64,000 nt of DNA from the NCBI GenBank assembly GCA_963820795.1, contig CAWGBJ010000006.1:164064-228063 (forward strand). The letters run 5' to 3'. The notes beneath the pieces were generated by a model, which saw only the letters and a list, made by a program, of their open reading frames with translations, searched no databases and was not told the origin of the DNA. The position numbers and the translations under genes are program-made. Numbering within the stretch: position 1 is the stretch's first letter; every line of letters begins with the position of its first letter. Below are positions 15,910-24,495 of the stretch, piece after piece. The DNA comes from Roseiarcus sp963820795 (GTDB lineage Bacteria; Pseudomonadota; Alphaproteobacteria; Rhizobiales; Beijerinckiaceae).

Positions 15910-17156
15910 TGGCGCTTCGCCAGCTCGAGGGCCAGCCGGCGCACGATTTTTTCCCCGACTTCTCCCTTGCTCATGGCTGGCCACGACTCCGTTCCGTGCG
16001 CATCGACTACCTCGACCTGATTCGCCTGCCCGCCGAAGGTCGGGGAGCCTTCGGCCACGCTGTTGGCGACGATCAGATCGCAGCCCTTGCGTTCAAGCTT
16101 GGTTTTTGCGTTGGCCGTGAGGTTCTCCGTTTCGGCTGCAAAACCAATTACAACCTTTGGCCGTAGTCGTCCGTTATTGCTGATTTTTGCCAGTATATCC
16201 GGGTTTTCAAGCAAGCGGAGCGTCGGCGGCAGTTGAGACCCTTTCTTGATCTTTTCGACGGCGACGGAATCCACCCGCCAGTCGGCGACCGCTGCGGCGC
16301 CGATGAAGGCGTCGGCGGGCAGCGCCGCCTCGACTGCCGCCTGCATTTCGAGCGCCGTTTCGACATGAATGACCGTCGCGCCGTAAGGATCGGGCAATGC
16401 GACCGGCCCGGTCACCAAGGTCACTCTTGCGCCCGCGCCAACGGCTGCTTGCGCAATTGCATGGCCCTGGCGCCCCGAGGAGCGGTTGCCGATGAATCTG
16501 ACCGGGTCGATCGGCTCGTAGGTAGGGCCGGAGGTGACAATCACATGGCGGCCCGTGAGGGGACCGCCAACAATGCCGCCAGGTCCCTCAAGCGCCGTAC
16601 CGGCGGCGAGAGCCTGCTCGATCGCGTCCAGGATCGCCGCAGGCTCCGCCATGCGACCCGGACCGAATTCGCCGCAGGCCATCGGCCCCGAATCGGGGCC
16701 GACGAACAGGACGCCGTCGGCCTTGAGACGCTCGACGTTGCGGCGTGTGGCGGGATGAAGCCACATACGGACGTTCATCGCCGGGGCGAGGAGCGAGCGT
16801 TTGTCGGTCGCGAGCAACATCGTTGTCGCCAAGTCGTCGGCGAGACCGCTCGCCATGCGGGCGATCATGTTCGCCGTCGCGGGCGCGACCACGACCAGAT
16901 CGGCGGCTCGCGAAAGTTCGATGTGGCCGATCAGCGCCTCGTCTGTCAGGCTGAACAGTTCGTGGCGCGTCGGCTGACCGCTGAGCGTCGCAACGGACAA
17001 GGGTGTGACGAACTCTTGGGCCGCCGCCGTCATGACGACCTGGACCGTCGCCTGCCGATCCCGCAACCGCCGGATCAACTCAAGCGATTTGTACGCGGCG
17101 ATGCCGCCCCCTATCACCAGGAGAATCCGCGCCGAGGACAATGGAATCTGGGTCAC
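15906..17156 (-). CDS. coaBC: Bifunctional phosphopantothenoylcysteine decarboxylase / synthetase
   Basis: 416 aa from GTG 17156, chosen because it gives the family length (about 400-410) and starts directly at the conserved core; a longer frame to 17294 would overlap ubiB. The CoaC flavoprotein half spans about residues 5-190 (LVIGGGIAAYKSLELIRRLR, APAMNVRMWLHPATRRN, GPMACGEFGPGRMAEP with its active-site Cys). The CoaB half follows (TSGPTYEPIDPVRFIGNRSS, AAAVADWRV, ENPDILAKIS). It carries out two successive steps of coenzyme A synthesis. Confidence 0.95.
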   Translation of the reverse strand: MTQIPLSSARILLVIGGGIAAYKSLELIRRLRDRQATVQVVMTAAAQEFVTPLSVATLSGQPTRHELFSLTDEALIGHIELSRAADLVVVAPATANMIARMASGLADDLATTMLLATDKRSLLAPAMNVRMWLHPATRRNVERLKADGVLFVGPDSGPMACGEFGPGRMAEPAAILDAIEQALAAGTALEGPGGIVGGPLTGRHVIVTSGPTYEPIDPVRFIGNRSSGRQGHAIAQAAVGAGARVTLVTGPVALPDPYGATVIHVETALEMQAAVEAALPADAFIGAAAVADWRVDSVAVEKIKKGSQLPPTLRLLENPDILAKISNNGRLRPKVVIGFAAETENLTANAKTKLERKGCDLIVANSVAEGSPTFGGQANQVEVVDAHGTESWPAMSKGEVGEKIVRRLALELAKRQ

Positions 17157-17232
17157 TTGCGGCCCCCTGAGCCTGATCTGGCGCAGGATTCCGCCGCCGG
17201 CAGCGGATCCTGGGCCTGTTCCGGCGCCCCCG

Positions 17233-18780
17233 CTAGAATAGCCATCGAATGGCGCCAAGCACCACGAGGGCGAGGATGAACCCGAGGCCGCCATAGATCA
17301 GAGCCGCGTGCGGGATGTCGTGTTCGAGCTCTTTGGCGACCTTGCCGGCGGCGGCGGTTTCAATCCTGACGACGGCGTCTTCCAACTTTTTTGGCGCATC
17401 GGCCAAAAAGGCAATGAACGCCGACGAGCTTTCAACTGCGTCTTCGATCCTTCCGCGGGGTCCGAGATTTCCCGCGATCCAGGCCCCGACCACCGGTTCG
17501 GACGTCGACCACATGTTCAATTGCGGGTCGAGCTTTCGCGCCACGCCCTCGACGACGACCATGGTTTTTTGCAAGAGCACGAGTTCGACCCTGGTCGTCA
17601 TGTCAAAAAGCGCGGTGATGTCGAAGAGGAGCGTCAGAAGCCTCGCCATCGAGATCTGATCGGCGGTGCGCGAATGGATCGGCTCGCCGATGGCGCGCAG
17701 CGCCTGGGCGAAATCCTCGACTCGGTGGGTGTGAGGCACATAGCCAGCCTCGAAATGAACCTCCGCGACGCGATGATAGTCGCGGCGGATGAAGCCGTAC
17801 AGGATCTCGGCGAGGAACTTCCGCTCCTTGCGCCCGAGCCGGCCCATGATGCCGAAATCGACCGCGACGATGCGGCCGGACTCGTCGACGAATAGATTGC
17901 CCTGATGCATGTCGGCGTGGAAGAAGCCGTCACGCAGGGCATTGCGCAGGAAGGTCTGGATCAGCGCCCTGGCCAGCGCCCTGGGATCGAATCCCAGCGC
18001 CGCGAGGCGGTCCGGATCGGCGAGCGAAGCGCCGTCGATCCATTCCATGGTCATCACCTCGCGCGTCGTGCGGTCCCAGTCCACCGCGGGCGCGCGGATC
18101 TCCGGATCGTCACGCGAGTTCTCGGCGAATTCCGATGCTGCCGCGGCCTCGAGGCGAAAGTCCATTTCCATGCGGACCGAGCGGGCCAGCGTGTCCACAA
18201 CCTCGACGAGGCGCAAGCGCCTGAGCTCGGGCGCCAGGCGCTCAGCCAGCCGTGCGGCAAAGAACATGTCCGCGAGGTCGCGCGCGAACCGCCGTTCGAC
18301 GCCGGCTCGCAACACTTTCACGGCGACCGCCCTGTCGCCCTCCCTGTCGCTCACCTCGGCACGATGGACCTGGGCGATCGACGCGGCGGCGACCGGCTCG
18401 CCGAAGCTTTTGTACAGGGATTCGATCCTGGCGCCGAACGCCGCCTCGATGATGGCGATGGCCTCCTGCCGGCTCATCGGCGTGACCCGATCCTGCAGGC
18501 TCTCGAGCTCGAGGGCGACCTTGGCGCCGACAATGTCGGGCCGGGTCGACAGGAACTGGCCCATCTTGATATAGGACGGGCCGAGCCTGTCGATCGCGCG
18601 CGAGAGACCCGTGAGCCCCTGGACATTGCGTTTGGCGATCAGATTGGAGAGAGCGAGCGGCAGGCGGGCGACCGGGGGCAGAAACATAGGGTCGACCCCG
18701 ACGAACGCCCCCTCCCGGGCAAAAACGAAGCCCGCGCGCGCGAGCCGCAGACTATGGCCGAGCGCGCCGACGATGCCCAT
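17233..18780 (-). CDS. ubiB: Ubiquinone biosynthesis accessory kinase-like protein UbiB
   Basis: 515 aa from ATG 18780 (a TTG lies one codon earlier). Atypical ABC1/ADCK-family kinase needed for ubiquinone synthesis; membrane-anchored. The diagnostic KxGQ motif is in LGPSYIKMGQFLSTRPD, the nucleotide-binding Lys in VAVKVLRAGVERR, the catalytic loop in FFHADMHQGNLF and the metal site in AVDFGIMGRLGRKE. Two C-terminal hydrophobic segments (ALIYGGLGFILALVVLGAI) provide the membrane anchor. It starts 3 bp after ubiE. Confidence 0.95.
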   Translation of the reverse strand: MGIVGALGHSLRLARAGFVFAREGAFVGVDPMFLPPVARLPLALSNLIAKRNVQGLTGLSRAIDRLGPSYIKMGQFLSTRPDIVGAKVALELESLQDRVTPMSRQEAIAIIEAAFGARIESLYKSFGEPVAAASIAQVHRAEVSDREGDRAVAVKVLRAGVERRFARDLADMFFAARLAERLAPELRRLRLVEVVDTLARSVRMEMDFRLEAAAASEFAENSRDDPEIRAPAVDWDRTTREVMTMEWIDGASLADPDRLAALGFDPRALARALIQTFLRNALRDGFFHADMHQGNLFVDESGRIVAVDFGIMGRLGRKERKFLAEILYGFIRRDYHRVAEVHFEAGYVPHTHRVEDFAQALRAIGEPIHSRTADQISMARLLTLLFDITALFDMTTRVELVLLQKTMVVVEGVARKLDPQLNMWSTSEPVVGAWIAGNLGPRGRIEDAVESSSAFIAFLADAPKKLEDAVVRIETAAAGKVAKELEHDIPHAALIYGGLGFILALVVLGAIRWLF

Positions 18781-18783
18781 CAA

Positions 18784-19539
18784 TCAGAGCTTCCAGCCCG
18801 AATGGATGGCCACGACCCCCCCGCTCAGCCGGGTGACCTCGACGCGCGCAAACCCGGCGGCGGCGATCCTGTCGGCGAAGAGATCGGGAGGGGGAAACTT
18901 GCGGATCAATTCGACAAGGTAGCGATAGGGCGCGCCGTCGCCCGCCACGACCTTGCCGAGCGCCGGAATGGCGGCGAAGGAATAGGCGTCGTACAGACGA
19001 TCGAGCACCGGCAGGTCGACACGGGAGAATTCGAGGCAGAGAAAATGCCCGCCGCGCCTCAGGGTGCGATGGGCCTCGGCCAGCGCCTCTTCGATGCGCG
19101 GGACGTTGCGAATGCCGAAGGCGATTGTGTAGGCGTCGAAGCGCGCATCGGCAAAAGGAAGCGCCTCCGCGTTTGCTTCGACGAAAGCGACGCGATCATC
19201 GAGGCGGCGCTTTCGGGCGCGCTCACGCCCCACCCGCAGCATGTCGGGGTTTATGTCCGCGACCGTCGCCGACGTCAGCGGACCGCCGGCGCGAACGACG
19301 CGGAAGGCGACATCGCCCGTGCCGCCGGCGACGTCGAGATGTGCGAAGGCGCGCGACCGCGACGGTCGAACCTTGGCGACGAGAATGTCCTTCCATAGCC
19401 GATGCAGCCCGAAGGACATCAGATCGTTCATCAGGTCGTACCGATCCGCGACCTTGTGGAAGACGTCGTCCACCAGATCCTGCTTTTCGTCCAGGCGAAC
19501 GGCGCGCCGGCCGAAATGCGTTTGCTCGGACGCAGGCAT
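18784..19539 (-). CDS. ubiE: Ubiquinone/menaquinone C-methyltransferase UbiE
   Basis: 251 aa class I SAM methyltransferase acting on 2-polyprenyl-6-methoxy-1,4-benzoquinol. DDVFHKVADRYDLMNDLMSF is the family-specific N-terminus, HLDVAGGTGDVAFR motif I, and YTIAFGIRNVPRIEEALAEA plus FLCLEFSRVD the later motifs. It is followed at once by ubiB, the usual alphaproteobacterial order, and preceded by hisF with a 63-bp gap. mutM, often found next to ubiE in relatives, is absent here. Confidence 0.95.
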   Translation of the reverse strand: MPASEQTHFGRRAVRLDEKQDLVDDVFHKVADRYDLMNDLMSFGLHRLWKDILVAKVRPSRSRAFAHLDVAGGTGDVAFRVVRAGGPLTSATVADINPDMLRVGRERARKRRLDDRVAFVEANAEALPFADARFDAYTIAFGIRNVPRIEEALAEAHRTLRRGGHFLCLEFSRVDLPVLDRLYDAYSFAAIPALGKVVAGDGAPYRYLVELIRKFPPPDLFADRIAAAGFARVEVTRLSGGVVAIHSGWKL

Positions 19540-19602
19540 GCAACTCTCCCTTCAGGCCGCGGGAACTTATCGCGCCCGGCCGCCAGCGTACACCGGTCGC
19601 CG

Positions 19603-20379
19603 TCAGTCCATCCGCACAGGGATTCCGGCCTCGGCCATGCGCGCCTTCGCCTCCCGGATGGTGAACTCGCCGAAATGAAAGATCGAGGCAGCGAGCACGG
19701 CGCTGGCGTGGCCTTGCTTCACCCCTGCCACGAGATGGTCGAGAGCTCCGACGCCGCCGGAGGCGATCACCGGGATCGACACCGCGTCCGCGACGGCGCG
19801 CGTCAGCTCGAGGTCAAAACCCTGTTTGGAGCCGTCGCGATCCATCGAGGTCAGCAGGATTTCCCCCGCACCGAGCGAGGCAACCTCCCGGGCATAAGCG
19901 ACCGCGTCGATGCCGGTCGGCCGCCGGCCGCCGTGAGTGAAGATCTCCCAGCGGGGCGCCTCGCCGGGCCCCGCCGCGCGCTTCGCGTCGATAGCGACGA
20001 CCACGCACTGGCTGCCGAATTTCTCCGCCGCCTGACCGACGAATCGGCGGTCGGCGACCGCCGCCGAATTGATCGAGGCCTTGTCTGCGCCGGCGAGCAG
20101 GAGCTTGCGGATGTCGTCGATCGTGCGCACGCCGCCCCCGACCGTCAGCGGCATGAAGCAGACCTCGGCCGTGCGCCGCACGACATCGAGCAGGATGCCG
20201 CGGTCTTCGTGGCTGGCGGCGATGTCGAGAAAGCAGAGCTCGTCCGCACCCGCCCGGTCGTAGGCCAACGCGCTCTCGACCGGATCGCCGGCGTCGCGCA
20301 GATCGACGAATTTCACGCCCTTGACGACGCGGCCGTCCTTGACGTCGAGACAGGGGATAACCCGGGCTTTCAGGCTCAT
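19603..20379 (-). CDS. hisF: Imidazole glycerol phosphate synthase, cyclase subunit
   Basis: 258 aa (beta/alpha)8 barrel. Uses ammonia delivered by HisH to form imidazole glycerol phosphate and AICAR. The catalytic aspartates are in RVIPCLDVKDGRVVKGVKF and LLTSMDRDGSKQGFD; phosphate-binding loops are GGGVRTIDDIRKLLLAGADK and PVIASGGVGALDHLV. It overlaps the hisA stop by 4 bp. Confidence 0.97.
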   Translation of the reverse strand: MSLKARVIPCLDVKDGRVVKGVKFVDLRDAGDPVESALAYDRAGADELCFLDIAASHEDRGILLDVVRRTAEVCFMPLTVGGGVRTIDDIRKLLLAGADKASINSAAVADRRFVGQAAEKFGSQCVVVAIDAKRAAGPGEAPRWEIFTHGGRRPTGIDAVAYAREVASLGAGEILLTSMDRDGSKQGFDLELTRAVADAVSIPVIASGGVGALDHLVAGVKQGHASAVLAASIFHFGEFTIREAKARMAEAGIPVRMD

Positions 20380-21143
20380 GGATCGGCGCTTTCCGACTGC
20401 CGGGCGTCGGCGGCGCGCACGAGAGCCAGCGCCTCGCGCGGGTCGAGTCGCCCGTCGTAGAGCGCGCGGCCGGCGATCGCGCCGCCGAGGCGGGCGCAGT
20501 CGGGCTCCGTGAGGCGGCGCACGTCCTCGATCGAGGCGAGCCCGCCGGAAGCGATGACCGGAATCGTGAGAGCCTCCGCGAGCGCGACCGTGCCGGCGAT
20601 ATTGAGGCCTGAGAGCGCGCCGTCGCGGGTAATGTCGGTGTAGATGATCGCGGCAACGCCCGCATCCTCGAAGCGCCGGCCGAGATCGAGGGCGGAGATG
20701 TTCGAGGTCTTGGCCCAGCCCTCGACCGCGACGCGGCCGTCGCGCGCATCGATGCCGACCGCGATCCGGTTCGGGAACAATCGCCCCGCCTCGCGCACGA
20801 GGTCGGGATCGCGCACAGCGGCGGTGCCGATGATGACGCGACTGACGCCCGCTTCCAGCCAGCCGCGAACCGTCCTCATGTCGCGCACCCCGCCGCCGAG
20901 CTGCATCTTCGTCGTCAGCCCGGAAAGAATGCGCCTCACCGCTTCGACGTTAACCGGCTTGCCGGCGAAGGCGCCGTCGAGATCGACGACGTGCAGGTAT
21001 TGGAATCCCTGCTCCGCGAAGGCGCGCGCCTGCGCGGCCGGATCGGTATTGAACACCGTCGCTTGCGTCATGTCCCCGCGGAGGAGCCGGACGCATGCGC
21101 CGTTCTTGAGGTCAATGGCCGGAAACAGAATCACGGGCGCCAC
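20376..21143 (-). CDS. hisA: ProFAR isomerase (HisA)
   Basis: 255 aa (beta/alpha)8 barrel; isomerises ProFAR to PRFAR in histidine synthesis. LFPAIDLKNGACVRLLRGDM carries the first catalytic Asp, and IYTDITRDGALSGLN the second. Start taken at GTG 21143; a second in-frame GTG three codons later is equally possible. Overlaps hisH by 13 bp. Confidence 0.96.
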   Translation of the reverse strand: MAPVILFPAIDLKNGACVRLLRGDMTQATVFNTDPAAQARAFAEQGFQYLHVVDLDGAFAGKPVNVEAVRRILSGLTTKMQLGGGVRDMRTVRGWLEAGVSRVIIGTAAVRDPDLVREAGRLFPNRIAVGIDARDGRVAVEGWAKTSNISALDLGRRFEDAGVAAIIYTDITRDGALSGLNIAGTVALAEALTIPVIASGGLASIEDVRRLTEPDCARLGGAIAGRALYDGRLDPREALALVRAADARQSESADP

Positions 21144-21781
21144 GTGAGGAAGTTGGCGATCAGCGTGAGGCCGAGCGTTTGGCTCTTCTCGGGATGGAAT
21201 TGCGTGCCGACGATGTTGTCGCGGGCGACGATCGCCGTCACCGGCCCTCCGTAATCCGCCATCGCGAGGACGTCGGCGGGATTCTCGGCATAGAGCTGAT
21301 AGGAGTGGACGAAATAGGCGTGCAAGCCGTTTGCGCCGGTCTTGATTCCGGCGAGAACGGGATGCTCGCGCCCAACCTCGAGCGTGTTCCAGCCCATGTG
21401 CGGAATCTTGAGCGCCGGATCGCGCGGCTTGATGGGAGCGACGTCACCGGCGATCCAGCTTAATCCGTCCACGACCTTATGCTCGAGACCGCGGGTCGCG
21501 AGCAGTTGCGCTCCGACGCAGATGCCGAGGAAAGGCCGTCCGCGCTTGCGCACCGCCTCCTCCAGCGCCGCAACCATGCCCGCGACGACATCCAGCCCCC
21601 GCCGGCAATCGGCGAAGGCGCCGACGCCCGGCAGCACAATGTGTTCGGCGGCAGCCACGTCTTCGGGCCGGGAGGTGACCTTGATCTGGCGGTTCATTCC
21701 GCCGTCACGGGCCGCGCGCTCGAACGCCTTCTGCGCCGAGTGCAGGTTGCCCGAGCCGTAATCGACGATGGCGACCGTCAT
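21131..21781 (-). CDS. hisH: Imidazole glycerol phosphate synthase, glutamine amidotransferase subunit
   Basis: 216 aa class I glutamine amidotransferase that supplies ammonia to HisF. VDYGSGNLHSAQKAFERA is the N-terminus, FLGICVGAQLLA holds the nucleophilic Cys (usual GICLGMQ is here GICVGAQ), and FHPEKSQTLGL the His-Glu pair. It starts 15 bp after hisB. Confidence 0.96.
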   Translation of the reverse strand: MTVAIVDYGSGNLHSAQKAFERAARDGGMNRQIKVTSRPEDVAAAEHIVLPGVGAFADCRRGLDVVAGMVAALEEAVRKRGRPFLGICVGAQLLATRGLEHKVVDGLSWIAGDVAPIKPRDPALKIPHMGWNTLEVGREHPVLAGIKTGANGLHAYFVHSYQLYAENPADVLAMADYGGPVTAIVARDNIVGTQFHPEKSQTLGLTLIANFLTWRP

Positions 21782-21796
21782 GGCGCGCCCATCGCT

Positions 21797-22384
21797 TTAC
21801 AGCGCGCCCTTGGTCGAAGGCACCGCTCTGGCCTGGCGCGGATCGATGGCGACCGCCGCTTTCAGCGCCCGCGCGACGCCCTTGAAGCAGGATTCGGCGA
21901 TATGATGGCTGTTGGCGCCGTAAAGGGTCTCGATATGCAGCGTCAGCCCGGCGTTTCCGGCCAGCGCCTGGAAGAACTCGCGCACGAGCTGGGCGTCGAA
22001 CGCGCCGATCCGTTCGGTCGGAAATTCTGTCCGGAACACGAGAAACGGACGGCCGGAGATGTCGATAGCGACCCTCGTCAGCGTCTCGTCCATCGGCATC
22101 AGGCAGTCGGCGAAGCGCGCAAGGCCGCGCTTGTCGCCGAGCGCCATCAGGAGCGCCTGGCCGAGCGCGATCCCCACGTCCTCGACGGTGTGGTGATCGT
22201 CGATATGGCGGTCGCCTTCGGCCCGGATGGTCATGTCGATCAGCGAATGGCGCGCCAGCTGTTCGAGCATGTGATCGAAAAAGCCGACGCCGGTGGCGAT
22301 GTCGGAAACGCCCGAGCCGTCGAGATCGACGCCGACGTCGATGCTCGTCTCCTTGGTCTTGCGTGCGATTGCGCCCTTGCGCAT
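21797..22384 (-). CDS. hisB: Imidazoleglycerol-phosphate dehydratase
   Basis: 195 aa monofunctional dehydratase (no phosphatase domain). Metal-binding motifs DRHIDDHHTVEDVGIALGQA and ANSHHIAESCFKGVARAL are intact, with GVGFFDHMLEQLARH between. ATG 22384 gives the family length; a longer frame to 22552 has no similarity to HisB. First gene of the his run; hisE, usually downstream in relatives, is not in the window. Confidence 0.96.
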   Translation of the reverse strand: MRKGAIARKTKETSIDVGVDLDGSGVSDIATGVGFFDHMLEQLARHSLIDMTIRAEGDRHIDDHHTVEDVGIALGQALLMALGDKRGLARFADCLMPMDETLTRVAIDISGRPFLVFRTEFPTERIGAFDAQLVREFFQALAGNAGLTLHIETLYGANSHHIAESCFKGVARALKAAVAIDPRQARAVPSTKGAL

Positions 22385-22535
22385 GGCCGATCCGAGCGCC
22401 TCCGGAAGAACTTCGGGCGCGCGTGTTAGCAGGCCGCGGCCCGCTTGGCCACCCGCGCCGCGACCTCCCGTACTAGGCGGCGCGCCGGGCCATGAGCATA
22501 TGGGTTGAGGGGGGTTCTGCCGAGGGAGATCGGCC

Positions 22536-22997
22536 ATGCCGGCGTCAATCATCGAGGGCAGGACGACGGCCCGAGTTCGACGGCGATTTCGTCGTCTTCC
22601 TGATCGGAATGCGGATCAACAAGCCGTGGAGGCCGCAGAAGTGGCTGCCGACCGTCATGGCGATGCCGCGGATGCTGAAAGAACTGGAGAGCGCGCCGCC
22701 CGAGGTCGGGTTCCTGGGCTATGCCAGCGTTGGCCGGATGACGGGGCGCAGCTTCGATCCTCTGGAGGCTTACGCGCGCGCCCGCGACAGGCAGCACTGG
22801 CCCGCTTGGGTGTTCCGGCGGAGAATTCCCGCGGCGACGTCGGCATCTGGCACGAGACCTACCTCGTGCGCGCCGGCCAGTACGAAGCCATCTACAGCGG
22901 CATGCCGCTCACCGGCCTGGCGAAAGCCGGCGCCCGAGGCGCCGTCACGGCGGAGACGGACAGCGCGCGGGAAAGGCTCCGCGTCGACGCTTCCTGA
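22536..22997 (+). pseudogene. DUF4188 (monooxygenase-like) protein with two frame breaks
   Basis: MPASIIEGRTTARVR starts in one frame; the conserved core GDFVVFLIGMRINKPWRPQK and LEAYARARDRQHWPAW is in the next frame; and the C-terminus GDVGIWHETYLVRAGQYEAI with YSGMP returns to the first. Part of the middle (between GFLGY and RSFDPLEAY) is also shorter than usual. DUF4188 proteins are heme-oxygenase-like small cytoplasmic proteins of about 150-160 aa with no firm function. As written the gene is broken. Confidence 0.75.
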
Positions 22998-23008
22998 AGA
23001 GCCACTCT

Positions 23009-23737
23009 CTACTGGGGCGAGAAGCGCGCGTACTCGCCTGCGTAAGCCTTGGCGAGCGGCGGCGCGTAGGTGCTGCGCTTGGAAGTTTTCAGCCCCGCTC
23101 GTACAAGGCTTTCGGCGAGGCTGACGGCGCAGGCGACGCCGTCGAGCACCGGCACGCCGGCCTTCCGCTCGAGTTCACGCGCCAAGTCCGTCATGCCGGC
23201 GCAGCCGAGCACGATCGCCTCCGCCCCATCCTCGGCGAGCGCGCGCGCAATCTCCGCCTCGATCGTCAGCCGCGCCTCGGAGCCCGGCTCCTCGAGCGCC
23301 AGCACAGGGACGTTCGCCGCGCGGACGCGGGCGCAGCGGACGCTGAGGCCGTATTTGACGAGATTGCGCTCGATCGGCGCGATCGAGCGCGCCAGGGTGG
23401 TGACGACGCTGAATTTCTCCGCGATCAGGCTCGCCATGTGGAACGCGGCTTCGCCGATGCCGACGACCGGCGCCGCCGCGGCGCAGCGCGCGGCCTCGAG
23501 GCCGGTGTCGTCGAAACAGGCGATGACGAACGCGTCGGCGTCGCCGGCCTTGGCGATTTCGGCCAGAAGTCCGGGCACGGAAAAGGCCTCGTCGAAATAG
23601 CCTTCGATGCTCGGCGGACCGAACTCGGGATTGACGGCCCGGATTTCGACGCCGGACGAGGCGACGGCTTTGGCGGCGGCGGCGATCTTGGCGGTCATCG
23701 AGGCGGTGGTGTTCGGGTTGACGACCTGAATTCGCAT
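23009..23737 (-). CDS. Asp/Glu/hydantoin racemase family protein
   Basis: 242 aa. The start MRIQVVNPNTTASMTAKIAA and the two Cys-centred motifs, VIACFDDTGLEAARCAAAAP and IVLGCAGMTDLARELERKAG, are those of HyuE-type hydantoin/allantoin racemases, which use a two-cysteine acid-base mechanism. AGGA lies 9 nt before ATG 23737. Given the purine/ureide genes at 7.9-10.6 kb, allantoin or hydantoin is a plausible substrate, but they are not neighbours. It is convergent with, and 11 bp from, the DUF4188 remnant. Confidence 0.88.
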   Translation of the reverse strand: MRIQVVNPNTTASMTAKIAAAAKAVASSGVEIRAVNPEFGPPSIEGYFDEAFSVPGLLAEIAKAGDADAFVIACFDDTGLEAARCAAAAPVVGIGEAAFHMASLIAEKFSVVTTLARSIAPIERNLVKYGLSVRCARVRAANVPVLALEEPGSEARLTIEAEIARALAEDGAEAIVLGCAGMTDLARELERKAGVPVLDGVACAVSLAESLVRAGLKTSKRSTYAPPLAKAYAGEYARFSPQ

Positions 23738-23776
23738 GCGAAGGATTCCTGACTGCGTCGGGTCGCGCGCGCCCGC

Positions 23777-23810
23777 GTCTTCGTGCTCCTTCGTGTCCTT
23801 TGTGGTCAAT
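23777..23810. repeat. Intergenic short repeat (TTKDTKEHE-type)
   Basis: Imperfect repeats of CTTCGTG and CTTTGTGG; read on the minus strand as TTKDTKEHE. Stretches of this type recur between genes in many bacteria and give spurious ORF calls. No function is known. Confidence 0.5.
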
Positions 23811-24030
23811 CAGTTCACCAAAAAGAACACCAGGGAGCCCAGAAGGCGGCTCTGTCTGCTCGCCGAACGGGATGGGCTCCGGGCCGACGATCCGAGCCGG
23901 ATGCGGCTTCGGTACTTTAACTGACGGTTTACGTATTATGAGAACGATTCGAACCTGCTTCGGTTTTGACTTCTCTTGGAATCTCTTCGCGGCCGACAAA
24001 TTCGATTCGAAATGCTCTTTCTTTGCAGTT

Positions 24031-24058
24031 TGGATTTCCTTGGATTTCCTTGGATTCT
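24031..24058. repeat. 10-bp tandem repeat TGGATTTCCT
   Basis: Two exact copies of TGGATTTCCT (24031-24050) followed by a partial third (TGGATTCTC). It sits in the same gene-free region as the previous repeat. Confidence 0.7.
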
Positions 24059-24495
24059 CTCGCGCGGATCTTGAGTTTTCAATAAGTTAACTGCGTCAGG
24101 CGAGCAACAAAATCTAACGCGCAACCACTCTCGGGAGACCTCGTACTTAAGCAAAAATTGCGGCGCTCGGTTTAGCAGGTTATGCAAATTTCACAGGCTT
24201 GCGCGGGCTTCGAGTGGGCGGCGGGCTTGTACAAGACATTCAAGCACGGTTTCTGATTTTCTCAAAGGGAATGTTGGCGCCGTCGAAGCCATCGCAAGCC
24301 GCCCGGCGCCGGAAGCAGGATGACGCCAAGGCGACAGCTTCCATTTCTTCAGAACTTTGCCGCCTTTCGTTGCGCTTGCCGGGCAAGTTGGCGCTTTGTA
24401 GTCGATCTTCCTTAAGCTTGAACGCCGATGACGCTGGGCTTGTGGCGCGCCGAAGGCGATCCTCTCGCTATCGAAGCAGGGCGAGAGACGGGTCG

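Larger units (their letters stand above)
23738..24495. other. 758-bp gene-free region with intergenic repeats
   Basis: No supportable gene. The stretch holds two low-complexity repeat units (listed separately) and a more AT-rich segment around 23930-24190. Reading frames over it give only the kind of lysine/arginine-rich peptide seen when such repeats are translated. Confidence 0.6.

Noticed and set aside
18190..18210. TGTCCACAA considered as a DnaA box near ubiE/ubiB.
   Set aside because: It lies within ubiB, mismatches the consensus, and is single rather than clustered.
17905..19398. 497-codon plus-strand frame opposite ubiB/ubiE.
   Set aside because: Shadow of two well-supported minus-strand genes.
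23947..23956. GATTCGAACC looks like the T-arm of a minus-strand tRNA.
   Set aside because: No acceptor stem, anticodon arm or D-arm can be drawn around it; it lies in repeat-like intergenic DNA.
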